Positions 44,089 to 53,724 of a stretch of DNA of 64,000 bases are shown here, in pieces (within the stretch, counting starts at the first letter, position 1; every line of letters starts with the position of its first letter). This stretch comes from BM003 sp963783695. Its GTDB lineage: Bacteria; Pseudomonadota; Gammaproteobacteria; Steroidobacterales; BM003. The translations under genes were made by a program, and so were the position numbers. Location of the stretch: assembly GCA_963783695.1 (NCBI GenBank), contig CAWAOM010000007.1, positions 310,001-374,000 of the forward strand, in the 5' to 3' direction. A model generated the notes under the pieces. That model was given only the letters and a program-made list of their open reading frames with translations, was not told the origin of the DNA and made no database searches.

Positions 44089-44168
44089 GATGCGATGATT
44101 CCTGCGTTGGTCATTTGTCCGGCTGTCTGTTCGAACGAGCTTAACAGCGGATCTGGTTCGCGCGGGCG

Positions 44169-44858
44169 TCACTCGTCGGGGCGCGCAAATGCGCTGTCGT
44201 GCAGGGGTACGTTTACGTCGAGCGCCCGGACCGCGGCTCGCCACGTGCCGTCCGCGGACGACACCCAGCGCGGGTGGTGGATCCCGTCTTTCACGAAATC
44301 CCAGGGGCCGGACAGGCTGCCGGTGTCGTCGTCCCAGGCTCCGAATGCGTAGGGTTCGCCCTTTGCATCCAGTTTGAACCACAGGATGCGCTGGTCGCCG
44401 GCCAGTACCTCGAGGCGACCGTCGTCGCCGCTTACGACCGCCAGGGCCGGATCGCGGGCGGCGACGCGATGGATTGTGCGATACAGGTGCGCTTCGTACC
44501 AGCGCATGTCGTCGGCATACAGCTCGGCCGGTACGTCCTCTATTGCGCCGGAACGGCGCAAGCGCCAGCTATTATCGCCGTCAATGACGCGGATCAGGTG
44601 CAGATCCTGCCCGGTTGTCTCGATGCGGAAGCGCGGGCGCTCGAAATCCATCGTGATCACCGCGTAAACCACGGTCGGCTCGCCGGCGCGGTTCTGTTGC
44701 GATCCGTTGATGGTATTTCTGAGCCCGGCCCATGCTGCGCGGCCGCCCAGCGCATCGAGCATTTTTTCAGCCAGTTCGTCGGCGGCCGATTCCCGGGCCC
44801 GGGCGAGCGATGTCATGAACAGCGCGACTACCAGCGCAAGCAAAAGCTTAGTCGGCAT
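44169..44858 (-). CDS. Secreted LolA-like-fold hypothetical protein
   Basis: 229 residues: a signal peptide (MPTKLLLALVVALFMTSLA) and a mature domain rich in beta strands (TVVYAVITMDFERPRFRIET, DNSWRLRRSG). The pattern resembles outer-membrane lipoprotein-sorting-like or MucB-type domains, but this is weak. ATG 44858 gives the signal peptide; upstream codons do not. Confidence 0.68.
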   Translation of the reverse strand: MPTKLLLALVVALFMTSLARARESAADELAEKMLDALGGRAAWAGLRNTINGSQQNRAGEPTVVYAVITMDFERPRFRIETTGQDLHLIRVIDGDNSWRLRRSGAIEDVPAELYADDMRWYEAHLYRTIHRVAARDPALAVVSGDDGRLEVLAGDQRILWFKLDAKGEPYAFGAWDDDTGSLSGPWDFVKDGIHHPRWVSSADGTWRAAVRALDVNVPLHDSAFARPDE

Positions 44859-45019
44859 ATTGCGATGGCGCTTCTGTCCGAGGATCATAAAGCCATGCAT
44901 TGGCCGTTCCTTGAGTGGGGTTGCCTATTTCGACGAGGATGGACGCGGTAGGTTTCGGCGGCGCTGCAAGGAAACCTCTCGACTCAGCCAAATCTTTCCA
45001 TAAATCAGGAAGTGACATC

Positions 45020-45418
45020 ATGATTACATACTTTTATTGGGCACTCATTTTTGCCATCGCGTTTGGCCTCGTGTTCTTCTTTGGTGCCCGCATGGGGAGC
45101 TGGAAAAGTGCCGTGGTGTCGGCGCTGGTCGTTCTGCTCGTTGGCTGGGCTGCTTATTTTTTCTATTTCCAGCAGGTCTTCGTAAAACGCTACGGCGGCG
45201 TGATGACGATCCGCGTCCCGGAGGGTCAGCGCCATATTGCAGCGACCTGGAAGGACGACAATCTGTGGGTCGAGAACTACAACCCGAAAACCAACGAATG
45301 CATCTTCTCCGAGTACTCGAAGGGCAGCGTGCTGGAAGGGCGGGTAACGATAAAGAACTGCAACCCGCTCGCGCGCCAGGGTGGCCCGGTACAAACTCCT
45401 CCGCCGGTTACTCAATGA
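45020..45418 (+). CDS. Small inner-membrane protein
   Basis: 132 residues with two N-terminal helices (about 3-22 and 30-50) and a periplasmic or cytoplasmic beta-rich tail (VMTIRVPEGQRHIAATWKDD). CAGGAAG lies a few bases before ATG 45020. No family recognised. It precedes a lipoprotein gene by about 210 bp. Confidence 0.7.
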   Translation: MITYFYWALIFAIAFGLVFFFGARMGSWKSAVVSALVVLLVGWAAYFFYFQQVFVKRYGGVMTIRVPEGQRHIAATWKDDNLWVENYNPKTNECIFSEYSKGSVLEGRVTIKNCNPLARQGGPVQTPPPVTQ

Positions 45419-45630
45419 GTATCGTGGCACTCGGATCCGCTGCGGAAACTGCGGATTGCTTAACCGCACGCGCGGTCCCCGGGTCAGTGCAGGTCTCAAA
45501 CTGCCGTTTCATGTACTACGCTTGCAGTAATAATGACGCGAGAACTCACGCGAACAGGTTTTGTATCGGCAAATTTGTTCCGCGTCGGTAATCGAAGTTC
45601 GGATAACAAAACGATCTGCAGGGGGACTAC

Positions 45631-46089
45631 ATGAAGCGACTGCTGGCACTGATACTGCTGTTCTCAACGCTGACGGCCTGTTCGCACCAGGCCAGGCACG
45701 AGAAGATGCATGAGCCTTCGGCGGGGGCAAAAGGCATGCCCGGCGCCACCGGCACCTTCGAGTTCAAACCCGACGACTGGCTCGATGGCAATCTGACCTG
45801 GTGGAAAGACTCCGACGGCGTTGCTCCGAGTGTCGCGGGTTGCCACATAGGCACGCACAGCGACGGCACTCCGAACGGCCGGATGTTCGGCGAGGCCTGT
45901 CTTCCCGACGGGCAGCTGGTGGAGTCCAATCCGGCGGCCGGCGAGCTGCACAGCCATAAGGATGACATCGGTCATCCCGACAAATTCGATTGCAACGCGT
46001 GGTGTACCGGCAACGGCTTCGAGAAAGGCCGCTGCGACTGGAGTCCGGCGCCTCCGTGCGAGAAGTCCGCGCGATGCGTTTGTAACTAG
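45631..46089 (+). CDS. Cysteine-rich lipoprotein
   Basis: 152 residues. The N-terminus MKRLLALILLFSTLTAC is a lipoprotein signal with lipobox LTAC. The mature part is hydrophilic with conserved-looking His pairs and several C-terminal cysteines (DCNAWCTGNGFEKGRCDW, then CEKSARCVC), which suggests disulphides. AGGGGGA precedes the ATG. Function unknown. Confidence 0.8.
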   Translation: MKRLLALILLFSTLTACSHQARHEKMHEPSAGAKGMPGATGTFEFKPDDWLDGNLTWWKDSDGVAPSVAGCHIGTHSDGTPNGRMFGEACLPDGQLVESNPAAGELHSHKDDIGHPDKFDCNAWCTGNGFEKGRCDWSPAPPCEKSARCVCN

Positions 46090-46147
46090 CTGGCGGCGCC
46101 AGGAGTCTGTTTTCGCTTCACAGCCAGCATGGTTGCCTGTCTGGAGA

Positions 46148-48385
46148 TTACCAGAGATTGCTGGCGTCACCGGGCAGCCGCGGTTGACCGCTATCGATCA
46201 GGCGCTGTCGCATCGCGGCTTCGCTGGCGCGCATGCGCTCGATCAAGGCCTGGAAACGGGGGTCGTCGAGATACGGTGTCAGGATAGGGTTTCTTAACAA
46301 CCTGACGTGGCCGCGCATGCCGCCCTCGAACGCGCGCTCGAGGCCGTCCAGCATGATCTCGCGCTCACCGCGAATAGCCGCAACCCATGCCTGATTGACG
46401 GCCGCGGAAGAAATGCCGGGTACGTCTGACGATAAATGCTCGCGCAGTGCATCGAGTTCACCGAGCAGGATCTCGCTTTCCTCGGTTTTACCCTGGCGCA
46501 CCAATGTGGCGGCGAGGAGCGCGGCGGCGAAAAATTGGTTGGCAATGAGCCCACCCCCGGCCGGCCGGTATCCCGCCAGATCGAGGGCGAGTCGCAGATC
46601 GGCTTCCGCGCGCGCCAGGTCACCGGCCACGAGGTGGGCCCGCCCAACATGGGTTCGCAGCGCCGCGTTTTCAGGTTGCTTCTCCGCACGTTGCAGCGCA
46701 AACGCCAGGTGTTGGGAGGGTTCGCCAAAGAACCGCAGCAACGCCATCCTGGCACGACCGGTGTAGATGGTCTCCGGGCCGCGCCGGCGGGCTTCTTCGT
46801 ACCAGGCCCGGGCAGCTTCTTCGTCATCCATGCCGATAAATGAATCGACCAACTGCCAGGCCATGAACGTGTCACCCGGACGCAGTCGATGAGCGTGAAT
46901 GTAGTGCGGTACCGCGAGGCTTAGCTCGCCACGATTGTAGTAAAGGTTGCCGTACTCCTCGTACGGGAACGGGTCGTCGGGGTCGGCGGCGATCATCTCA
47001 CGGATGAGTTTTTCGGCGCGGGCGTAGTCACCGGTGGACGCCGCGGAGTTGACGACACGTGATTTTGCGAAATTCGACAGCGGGTCGAGTTCATAGGCCT
47101 GTTCAGTCAGCGCCGCTGCCTCGTGGTAGCGTCCGGCATCCTCCAGTACGCTCGACTTCCACAGCAATGCATTCACATAGTTCGGATTGATCGCGAGCGC
47201 CTTGTCGAAGTACGCGATCGATTCCTCGGCGCGGAATCGATAATCGAGGATCAGTCCCATCGATGCATAAGGCTCGGCCGCACCGGGGTCGAGTTCCATT
47301 GCCCTGTGGGCTGCCGGCTCGGCCAGTCTGTCTGCTTCGTCGATCGATATACCACCGTAGTCCGAGAGGAGCATATAGGCATCGGCGAGCCCACTGTAGG
47401 CGAGCGCGAATGCCGGGTCCGCCGCTATCGCCTGCTGGAAGTAATCGATGGCCTTCTGCAGGGATTCGTCGGTCGTCTCGCGGGCGTGATGGCGCCCCAA
47501 CAGATAAAGATCGTACGCTTCGACATTGCTGGTCGATGCGACTTTCAACGGCGCCGCGTCCTTGCCGAGCAAGGGCAGTTTCAATGCATCGACAATCGCC
47601 CGCGCGATCTCCTCCTGCACCGCGAAGATGTTATCGAGACTGCGGTCGTAGGTTTGCGACCAGAGATGGTAGCCGCTATCGACTTCGATCAGCTGGGCGG
47701 TAATGCGAACGTCGTTGCCGGCCTTGCGCACACTGCCCTCGAGCACCGTCGAAACCTTGAGAGCTTCGCCAATCTCGGCGATGTCCGATTCGGAATTACG
47801 AAACTTGAACGAGGATGTGCGCGCCGCGACCTTCAACCCGTCCACCTTGGCGAGAAAGTTCAGCAGTTCCTCCGATAATCCATCCGAGAAGTACGCATTG
47901 TTCTGATCGGCGCTCATATTGACGAACGGCAACACTGCGATGGACTTCGCAACCGGCGCCCCGGGCGATGCGCCGGTTGCGGCAGGTTCTGCGGCCGGCA
48001 TCGATGCCGGGGACCCGGGGGCAACGACCACGGCATTGTCGGGCTTCACGAGTTTGTCCAAAGCCAGCAGTGTCACAGCCGCGGCCAGCAGGCCGACGAT
48101 GACGACATTGAGCTTGCGCCCGGTCTGGGTGGCGATCGAGTGTGAACGATCGACATCGACATCGCGCTTCAGTCCTTCCGGCGTGAGCTCGTAGACCCAC
48201 GAGAAGATCAGTGCGAGCGGGAACCCGAGCAGCAGCAGGAATGCCACCAGCCGCATCGTCCAGTCGGGCAGGCCGAGCACGCCGGCCAGCACGTCCGCGA
48301 CCTGCAGCAATACCCAGCCGGCGACCAGGTACAGCGCCCCCATGCGGAATACGTTGCGGCGTTTGAGTTCGGCGAAAAACGACAT
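46148..48385 (-). CDS. TolB-like/TPR-repeat membrane protein
   Basis: 745 residues. It opens with MSFFAELKRRNVFRMGALY and two membrane helices to about residue 110. A TolB N-terminal-like domain follows (SIAVLPFVNMSADQNNAYFS, GLSEELLNFLAKVDGLKVAA), then a long TPR array to the C-terminus. This architecture is common in marine gammaproteobacteria as a regulator or scaffold without catalytic residues. The C-terminus matches the remnant at 15560-15823. Confidence 0.9.
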   Translation of the reverse strand: MSFFAELKRRNVFRMGALYLVAGWVLLQVADVLAGVLGLPDWTMRLVAFLLLLGFPLALIFSWVYELTPEGLKRDVDVDRSHSIATQTGRKLNVVIVGLLAAAVTLLALDKLVKPDNAVVVAPGSPASMPAAEPAATGASPGAPVAKSIAVLPFVNMSADQNNAYFSDGLSEELLNFLAKVDGLKVAARTSSFKFRNSESDIAEIGEALKVSTVLEGSVRKAGNDVRITAQLIEVDSGYHLWSQTYDRSLDNIFAVQEEIARAIVDALKLPLLGKDAAPLKVASTSNVEAYDLYLLGRHHARETTDESLQKAIDYFQQAIAADPAFALAYSGLADAYMLLSDYGGISIDEADRLAEPAAHRAMELDPGAAEPYASMGLILDYRFRAEESIAYFDKALAINPNYVNALLWKSSVLEDAGRYHEAAALTEQAYELDPLSNFAKSRVVNSAASTGDYARAEKLIREMIAADPDDPFPYEEYGNLYYNRGELSLAVPHYIHAHRLRPGDTFMAWQLVDSFIGMDDEEAARAWYEEARRRGPETIYTGRARMALLRFFGEPSQHLAFALQRAEKQPENAALRTHVGRAHLVAGDLARAEADLRLALDLAGYRPAGGGLIANQFFAAALLAATLVRQGKTEESEILLGELDALREHLSSDVPGISSAAVNQAWVAAIRGEREIMLDGLERAFEGGMRGHVRLLRNPILTPYLDDPRFQALIERMRASEAAMRQRLIDSGQPRLPGDASNLW

Positions 48386-48663
48386 GCATTATCTGATTTG
48401 GTTAGACAGCGGCCGATGATGGGCGAATGGTGCGGATTTGTCGATTGCGCAGCTTGCAAAATTGACAGGCAAGCGGCGTGGCGCCTTGGGACCGTTCCGC
48501 TTCGCGTCGACAGAGTGCGGTTTTTCTCGTCAAGCAGTCTATTAATCTAACATAATATTGATTTTTATAATTTATAAACAACTGATTTTATTATAATAAA
48601 AAATATCTTTGCCAAGAGTTCTATAGAACTATAGAATGGCGCCGTTTTCAGGGAACTCCAACC
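48386..48663. other. AT-rich divergent promoter region
   Basis: The stretch 48530-48610 is unusually AT-rich for this window and sits between the TolB/TPR gene and the TetR gene, as expected of divergent promoters. Confidence 0.5.
48618..48636. promoter_or_regulatory. Palindromic operator candidate for the TetR regulator
   Basis: GTTCTATAGAAC (48618-48629) is a perfect 12-bp palindrome, and TTCTATAG-AA-CTATAGAA (48619-48636) is a second, overlapping perfect inverted repeat. It lies 28-46 bp before the TetR start, a classic place for autorepression. Confidence 0.6.
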
Positions 48664-49296
48664 ATGGCGGGCACCGACAGATACCAGCAACACCGTGCCC
48701 AGGCGATCAGGGCTGCGGCCTCGGTATTCTCGGAAAAGGGATTTCATGGCGCGACGACCAAGGACATAGCCGAGCGGCTCGGGATCAAGCAGGGCAGCTT
48801 GTACTACTACTTCAGGTCCAAGGAAGAAGCGCTGGAAGAGGTGTGCCTCTTCGGCATTCGGGACTACGTGCAACGGATGGACCAGATCGCCGCGAGCGAT
48901 CAGCCGTTCGAAGCGAAGCTGATGGCGGTGCTGACATCGCACTTGTCCAGCTACCGGGAGCGCAACGAGGCACTGAAGGTACACAACGACGAGCGTCTGT
49001 ATCTGCCGAGCGGAAAACGGACGCGGCTGAAGGAACTGGGGACGCATTACCGGGAAAAGCTGGAACATATTTTCGAGGAAGGCGTCGCCGACGGGACATT
49101 GCGCGATTCGCTCGACTGCCATTTCGCGGCGCAGTCGGTGATCGGAGTTTGTAATGCCTGGGGCGAGATCATCGTTCGCGATCCGGAGCTCGACATGTTT
49201 GCAGTCATCCAGAAATGTGCGGACCTGCTGCTCGACGGGTTCCGCGAACGCCGCAATGCGAATGGCGCTGCAGAAAAGAATGGCGACCACGGCTGA
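48664..49296 (+). CDS. TetR/AcrR-family transcriptional regulator
   Basis: 210 residues: an N-terminal TetR HTH (about 8-55: IRAAASVFSEKGFHGATTKD, IAERLGIKQGSLYYYFRSKE) and a helical ligand domain with a C-terminal TetR_C-like region. A palindrome sits just upstream of the gene. The cysC gene starts 66 bp after its stop on the same strand, so they may be cotranscribed. The inducer is unknown. Confidence 0.93.
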   Translation: MAGTDRYQQHRAQAIRAAASVFSEKGFHGATTKDIAERLGIKQGSLYYYFRSKEEALEEVCLFGIRDYVQRMDQIAASDQPFEAKLMAVLTSHLSSYRERNEALKVHNDERLYLPSGKRTRLKELGTHYREKLEHIFEEGVADGTLRDSLDCHFAAQSVIGVCNAWGEIIVRDPELDMFAVIQKCADLLLDGFRERRNANGAAEKNGDHG

Positions 49297-49362
49297 CGCC
49301 AGGACGCGATCAGAAGAAAGACAACACACTACCTAGCAACGGAACTGAAGAGGAAGAAAAAA

Positions 49363-50010
49363 GTGGCTGAACAAAAAGCAACGAACGTTACCTGGCACGA
49401 TGGCGATGTCACGCGTGAGGATCGCTACCAGATCCTGCGCCAGAAAGGCGCGACGATCTGGTTCACCGGATTGTCCGGCAGTGGCAAGAGCACGATCGCG
49501 GTCGCGCTGGAGCGCGCGCTGTTTACGATGGGCAAATTGTCGTATCGGCTCGACGGCGACAACGTCCGTCTCGGCATCAACAAGAATCTCGGTTTCTCGG
49601 AAGAAGACCGCAAAGAAAACATCCGCCGCATCGGCGAGGTGGCCAAGCTGTTCGGTGACGCCGGCACCATTGCGTTGTCCAGCTTCATCAGCCCCTACAA
49701 GGGCGACCGCGACGAGGTGCGTGCGCTGCACGAGGCCGCGAACCTGAAATTTGTTGAGGTGTACGTGGATTGCGCGCTCGAGGAAGCAGAGCGGCGTGAC
49801 CCGAAAGGTCTGTACAAGAAGGCGCGTGCCGGCGAGATCAAGAACTTCACCGGTATCGACGATCCGTATGAGGCTCCGGTGAATCCGGAAATCCATCTGC
49901 ACACCGACCGGATGACGCTGGAAGAGGAAGTGCAGATGATTCTCGACTACCTGCTGGAGAACGACATTATCCCGATACACTTCTTTACCCGCGCCAGCGA
50001 CGCGGCGTAA
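49363..50010 (+). CDS. cysC: Adenylylsulfate kinase (APS kinase)
   Basis: 215 residues starting at GTG 49363 with AAGAGGAAG just upstream. The P-loop GLSGSGKST is at about 36-44, followed by the LDGDNVRLGINKNLGFSEED motif and the KARAGEIKNFTGIDDPYEAP end of the family. It phosphorylates APS to PAPS. No cysD, cysN or cysH is in the window, so it is an orphan here. A TetR gene precedes it; a terminator follows at 50067. Confidence 0.95.
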   Translation: MAEQKATNVTWHDGDVTREDRYQILRQKGATIWFTGLSGSGKSTIAVALERALFTMGKLSYRLDGDNVRLGINKNLGFSEEDRKENIRRIGEVAKLFGDAGTIALSSFISPYKGDRDEVRALHEAANLKFVEVYVDCALEEAERRDPKGLYKKARAGEIKNFTGIDDPYEAPVNPEIHLHTDRMTLEEEVQMILDYLLENDIIPIHFFTRASDAA

Positions 50011-50066
50011 CGGGTTACGAACCGCGATCGAGCAGCGCCTGGCGCTGTCCGTTTGCGTTCGAACCG

Positions 50067-50111
50067 GGGGGCGGTTTGCCGGGAGGCCGGCGGACCGCCC
50101 CCATTTTATTT
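50067..50111 (+). terminator. Rho-independent terminator after cysC
   Basis: GGGGGCGGT at 50067-50075 pairs with ACCGCCCCC at 50094-50102, the stem extending inward through GCCGG/CCGGC. ATTTTATTT follows at 50103-50111. Confidence 0.75.
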
Positions 50112-50147
50112 CATCGGAAGGATCTTCTTTCGGCTGAGAGATTGGCG

Positions 50148-50360
50148 TTAGTGGTCGATGGCGATCATTACGTTTGAGGCCTTGACCACAGCATAGACTT
50201 CGCTGCCCTCTTTGAGGCCGAGTTCTTCGGCGCTTGTCTTCGTGACGATCGAGACAATCTCGGTGCCGCCGCCCACTTCGATGACGACTTCGGTGTTCAC
50301 CGCCCCGGTATTAATGCTTTTGACGCGGCCTTTCATTACGTTGCGTGCGCTGATCTGCAT
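50148..50360 (-). CDS. Mop/TOBE-domain molybdate-binding protein
   Basis: 70 residues, a single Mop domain: SARNVMKGRVKSINTGAVNT, TEVVIEVGGGTEIVSIVTKT, and the AEELGLKEGSEVYAVVKASN ending. Such molbindins hold molybdate or tungstate as oligomers. GAGGAAC precedes the ATG. No mod transport genes are adjacent. Confidence 0.93.
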   Translation of the reverse strand: MQISARNVMKGRVKSINTGAVNTEVVIEVGGGTEIVSIVTKTSAEELGLKEGSEVYAVVKASNVMIAIDH

Positions 50361-50428
50361 GGTTCGTTCCTCGGTGATATGGCAGGGTTGTGCGGGCAGT
50401 CATTAAATGGTTCGCGATGTGCGGATGT

Positions 50429-51103
50429 CTAATCGCTCGCGCCTTTGAACACGTCATGCGCGGCCCCGCGGAAGTCGGTGGGTTCGGGCAGGTCTTTTTT
50501 GCGCGCTTTGTTTATCGCGACTGCGTGATTCATCTCGGCCGGAACATAGGACACTTGCTTGCCGAGCCGGCGGGCCGCGGTGAGTTCGTCGCGCGAAACT
50601 TCGCCGCCGCCGATGGCAACGACAATGTCGCTGTTCTCTATCATCGCGCGAGAAGTGGGCGACAACTCCTCGCTGCCGCCGAGGAAGCCGCCCCAGGTCT
50701 CGTCCTCCACGTAAAAACCGAAATCGACCGAATCCGATACGCCGGCTTCGTACTTCTGTGCCTCGGTCGAAACGATACCGGTTGTCGTGAATCCCAGGCT
50801 TTTCGCGAGCGGGTAGACCTGGCCGATCCCGTCCGGAGTGACGCCGATATTGACCAATGACGTAGCCGGGTCATGGCGTTCGAGCACCGACCGCGCGGCC
50901 TGCAGCATTGCATCAGGATCCTGATACCCCGCGCCGGAGTAGCCGAGAAACGTGATGACTGTTTTACCCTGCGCCGCAAAGAACTGGCGGATCTCGTCCT
51001 GCGACGCGCGGCGAATGTCCGCTCCCTGCGCGATGGCCGCGCTGGCGGCGAGCAGCGAGAGGACGAGACAGAGCCAACGGAATCGAGATTTCATTGTTTT
51101 CAT
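50429..51103 (-). CDS. Secreted SLOG/Rossmann-like hypothetical protein
   Basis: About 224 residues. Signal peptide (RFRWLCLVLSLLAASAAIAQ), then KTVITFLGYSGAGYQDPDAM, a VNIGVTPDGIGQVYPLAKSL stretch and a Gly-rich IVVAIGGGEVSRDE loop that suggests a nucleotide-binding Rossmann-type fold. A second ATG at 51094 is nearly as good a start. Function unknown. Confidence 0.7.
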   Translation of the reverse strand: MKTMKSRFRWLCLVLSLLAASAAIAQGADIRRASQDEIRQFFAAQGKTVITFLGYSGAGYQDPDAMLQAARSVLERHDPATSLVNIGVTPDGIGQVYPLAKSLGFTTTGIVSTEAQKYEAGVSDSVDFGFYVEDETWGGFLGGSEELSPTSRAMIENSDIVVAIGGGEVSRDELTAARRLGKQVSYVPAEMNHAVAINKARKKDLPEPTDFRGAAHDVFKGASD

Positions 51104-51867
51104 GCCGGACCCCGGGATTTTGATGTGTGCCAATTTACCGGGTTTTCGGCCAGGTGCAATGGCATGGATTTGCTGCGGAATGGACAGACCCGCCTGCGTG
51201 CGTTCTTTTCTACCCACCCGACCCACCAGCCGACACCGGAGCCGGGTGCATTCGTCCAGCCGGTCAGCGCCCAGTCCGCGCCCTGTTCGAGACGGACGGT
51301 CTCGCGGGTTGCGCGCTGGATTTCCTGCGGGAACGGCCGATCACCGGCGACCAGGCGGGCCAGAAACCGGGTCTGTTCGACGGCGCTGATCGCTTGCGGC
51401 CCCTCGAGCCAGAACGTATCGACGCGGGTGCCAATGTCGGCGTTGCCGTACTGCAGTGCGGTGACGTTTTCGCGCATGCGCTCGGGACCGATGCATCGCG
51501 CGGGCACCTGATAGATGGTTGCATTGGAAAGCGCAATGGCTTCGCCCAGGCTCATGTCACGCTCCCACGACGTGAACGGTTGCGGCGCGCCGCCTCAGGG
51601 CAGGATCTCGTTGACATTTTCCACCGCGCCCATCGAAAGGCCGATCATCGTGTTGGCGATTTTTAAAGTCGATGCCGGGACGAGCCTCGTCTGCGCGCGG
51701 GCCGGGTTGTGACCGACATAGCGATCGGCAGCAACGTCATAAACTTAGAATGTGCCGGTGACATCGGCGCCGTCGAACAGCGCGGTGATTTCCGGGTTCT
51801 GCGTCTAGCTCTGGGCGTTCGCTGCGAGGCCGGAGAAACAGAGAAGAAGTGCGAGCAGGCGTGGCAT
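51100..51867 (-). pseudogene. Class D (OXA-type) beta-lactamase pseudogene
   Basis: One minus-strand frame from ATG 51867 reads as an OXA enzyme with a signal peptide but has three in-frame stops: TAG after ANAQS, TAA in the GTF-VYDVAADRY segment and TGA in the EILP-GGAPQPF segment. Retained marks are VPASTLKIANTMIG (Ser-x-x-Lys), YGN in ALQYGNADIG, FWLEGPQAISAVEQTRFLA and GVGWWVGWVE. The KTG box is changed to LTG in DWALTGWT. After WVEKN the family's C-terminus is lost, probably by frameshift. It cannot make an active enzyme. Confidence 0.85.
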
Positions 51868-51991
51868 TTGGCGATCGATCCCGGTAAGGGTCGGCCACAG
51901 TGTAACGGTGTGCCAACCTTCGTTGGTGTAATAACCGGCTGGCCCCGGCGGTCTTCGGCAACGGATGCCCCACCGATGGTTCAGGGTAACG

Positions 51992-52623
51992 ATGTACAAG
52001 ACTATTTTTCTGGCGTTTGTCCTTGCTGTCACGATTACGGCGTCGGCGGAACCGCCGACCGCACCGGCGCAGCTGATCGAGTTGTTTACCTCCCAGGGCT
52101 GCAGTAGCTGTCCGCCGGCCGATCGCTGGTTGTCCTCGCTGCGCGACGACCCGAGTTCAGCGTGCGCCAGCGCCGCCATGTCGTCGAGGGGCGGGAGCGG
52201 ACCGTGTGCACGCCGGGGATGTTTCGTAACGGCGCAGATTGGCGTGGCTGGGCATATGGAGGGGAGCCGGCCGACGAAGAGGTGCCGGCCGGGGTGTTGA
52301 GCGTGCAACGCGAGGGCGATCTCGCTGCTGTCCGATTCGACCCGGTCAGTCCCGGTCACCAAGACCTCCGGGTTTACCTCGCCGTGCTCGGGATGAACCT
52401 CGAAACACGGGTCGGGGCGGGTGAGAATCGCGGCCGGACGCTGCGACACGATTTTGTCGTGCTGGGACTCGCATCCGTTGCGCTCGCTCCCACTCGCGAC
52501 GGGTTTGTTGCCAGCGCGCAACTCCCCGGTACCGGCGAGCCGGGCGGGGAGCGGGCTTTCGCGGCATGGGTGTCGCGGCGCGGGAGTCAGCTCCCACTCC
52601 AGGCCGTGGGCGGGTGTCTTTAG
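51992..52623 (+). pseudogene. DUF1223 (thioredoxin-like) pseudogene
   Basis: ATG 51992 opens a signal peptide and the family's hallmark IELFTSQGCSSCPPADRWLS, then the frame drifts at about 52150. The C-terminal half continues in another frame as RQRRHVVEGRERTVCTPGMF and RNGADWRGWA, as in DUF1223 proteins. The middle segment normally between these (about 45-50 residues, including the conserved HVDYWD-type stretch) is absent. An internal deletion that shifts frame explains this. Confidence 0.8.
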
Positions 52624-52692
52624 CAGGGGGGCGATCCGACGGCTCGCTGGCCGTCTGAATCACCCCCGTTTGCTACGTCGAAAGAGCCTTTG

Positions 52693-53724
52693 CTAGTTCT
52701 TGCAGCCCAGTCCCTCTCTGATCGACTCGACCGACTCGGCCAGCAATGCACCTTCCTCGACGGTCAGTTCTCCACTGCTGACGACGCCGTTCAGGTGGTT
52801 GATGAAACCCTTGAGCAGTCCACACGTGGACTTGTCGTTGTTCGGGTTCTCGTCGGTCAGCTTGGTACTCGCCTGGTCCAGCACATGGATCATCTGGGCT
52901 TCGGTGTTGGGATCCAGCGGCAGGCTTTCCACTGTCCCGGCGACAGCCGCGATTTGCTGCGGCAGCGACACCCGCTCCAGCGTCACGATGGCAAGTTTGA
53001 CCGGTGGAGTCACGTCGACGGCTGCGCCGAGGCTGAAGTCGTCGGGTTGCTCCTGCCAGTACTCGGACGAGTAGGCGCCGGAGGGGTCGACAAAGCGAAT
53101 CTTGACGTCCGGCAGCCCTCCGCACGTGTTGCGTTTCCAGATGTACTCACCGTCGATGGTGCTGGAATCGGGCCCGGACACCGTCTCGAAAACCGGCATT
53201 GCGGTAATTGCCTCCTTGGCGCGGACTACGATGCCGTTGAGCGGTTCGCCGTCGAGGTTCGTCACAGCTCCGGCGATTCCCACGGGTTTCATCACGCATT
53301 GCGCGATGACGGGGCAGCGGTTTTCGCGCAACGGCCGCGCGATCTGGGTTGTGTCATTATCGTGGATCGCAAAACTCGCCGCGGTATCGAACACGTCGCT
53401 GTGTTCGAAGACTCCCGGTTTGATCTCCGGGCCGAGAAACTCCTTGAAAACGACTCTGCACTTATTGTCCTTCAGGACGGTCAGTTTGACCCGGATCTTG
53501 TAGTCGCCGGCCGCCAGACTGGTGGTTGCGAAATAGCCGGAATCGTCGGTTTGCAGCTCGGCCACGAGTTCGGCCGTGACAGCATCGAAAACCCAGATAT
53601 CGGCGCCCGGTAGTGGCGTAAGTTTGATGTCTGAAATTGTGCCGGTGATATAGCCACCGGCAATGGCTGGTCCTGCCAGAAGTAGAAGCGAGGCCAACCC
53701 GAAGATTCGAAATGTTGCACGCAT
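52693..53724 (-). CDS. Secreted protein with carboxypeptidase-regulatory-like domains
   Basis: 343 residues. Signal peptide (FRIFGLASLLLLAGPAIAGG) and at least two beta-sandwich regions with the carboxypeptidase-regulatory-like look (ISDIKLTPLPGADIWVFDAV, TDDSGYFATTSLAAGDYKIR; AGAVTNLDGEPLNGIVVRAK). The C-terminal part is helical with the LADENPNNDK-like acidic turn. GGAGGAG before ATG 53724 sets the start. Function unknown. Confidence 0.75.
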   Translation of the reverse strand: MRATFRIFGLASLLLLAGPAIAGGYITGTISDIKLTPLPGADIWVFDAVTAELVAELQTDDSGYFATTSLAAGDYKIRVKLTVLKDNKCRVVFKEFLGPEIKPGVFEHSDVFDTAASFAIHDNDTTQIARPLRENRCPVIAQCVMKPVGIAGAVTNLDGEPLNGIVVRAKEAITAMPVFETVSGPDSSTIDGEYIWKRNTCGGLPDVKIRFVDPSGAYSSEYWQEQPDDFSLGAAVDVTPPVKLAIVTLERVSLPQQIAAVAGTVESLPLDPNTEAQMIHVLDQASTKLTDENPNNDKSTCGLLKGFINHLNGVVSSGELTVEEGALLAESVESIREGLGCKN

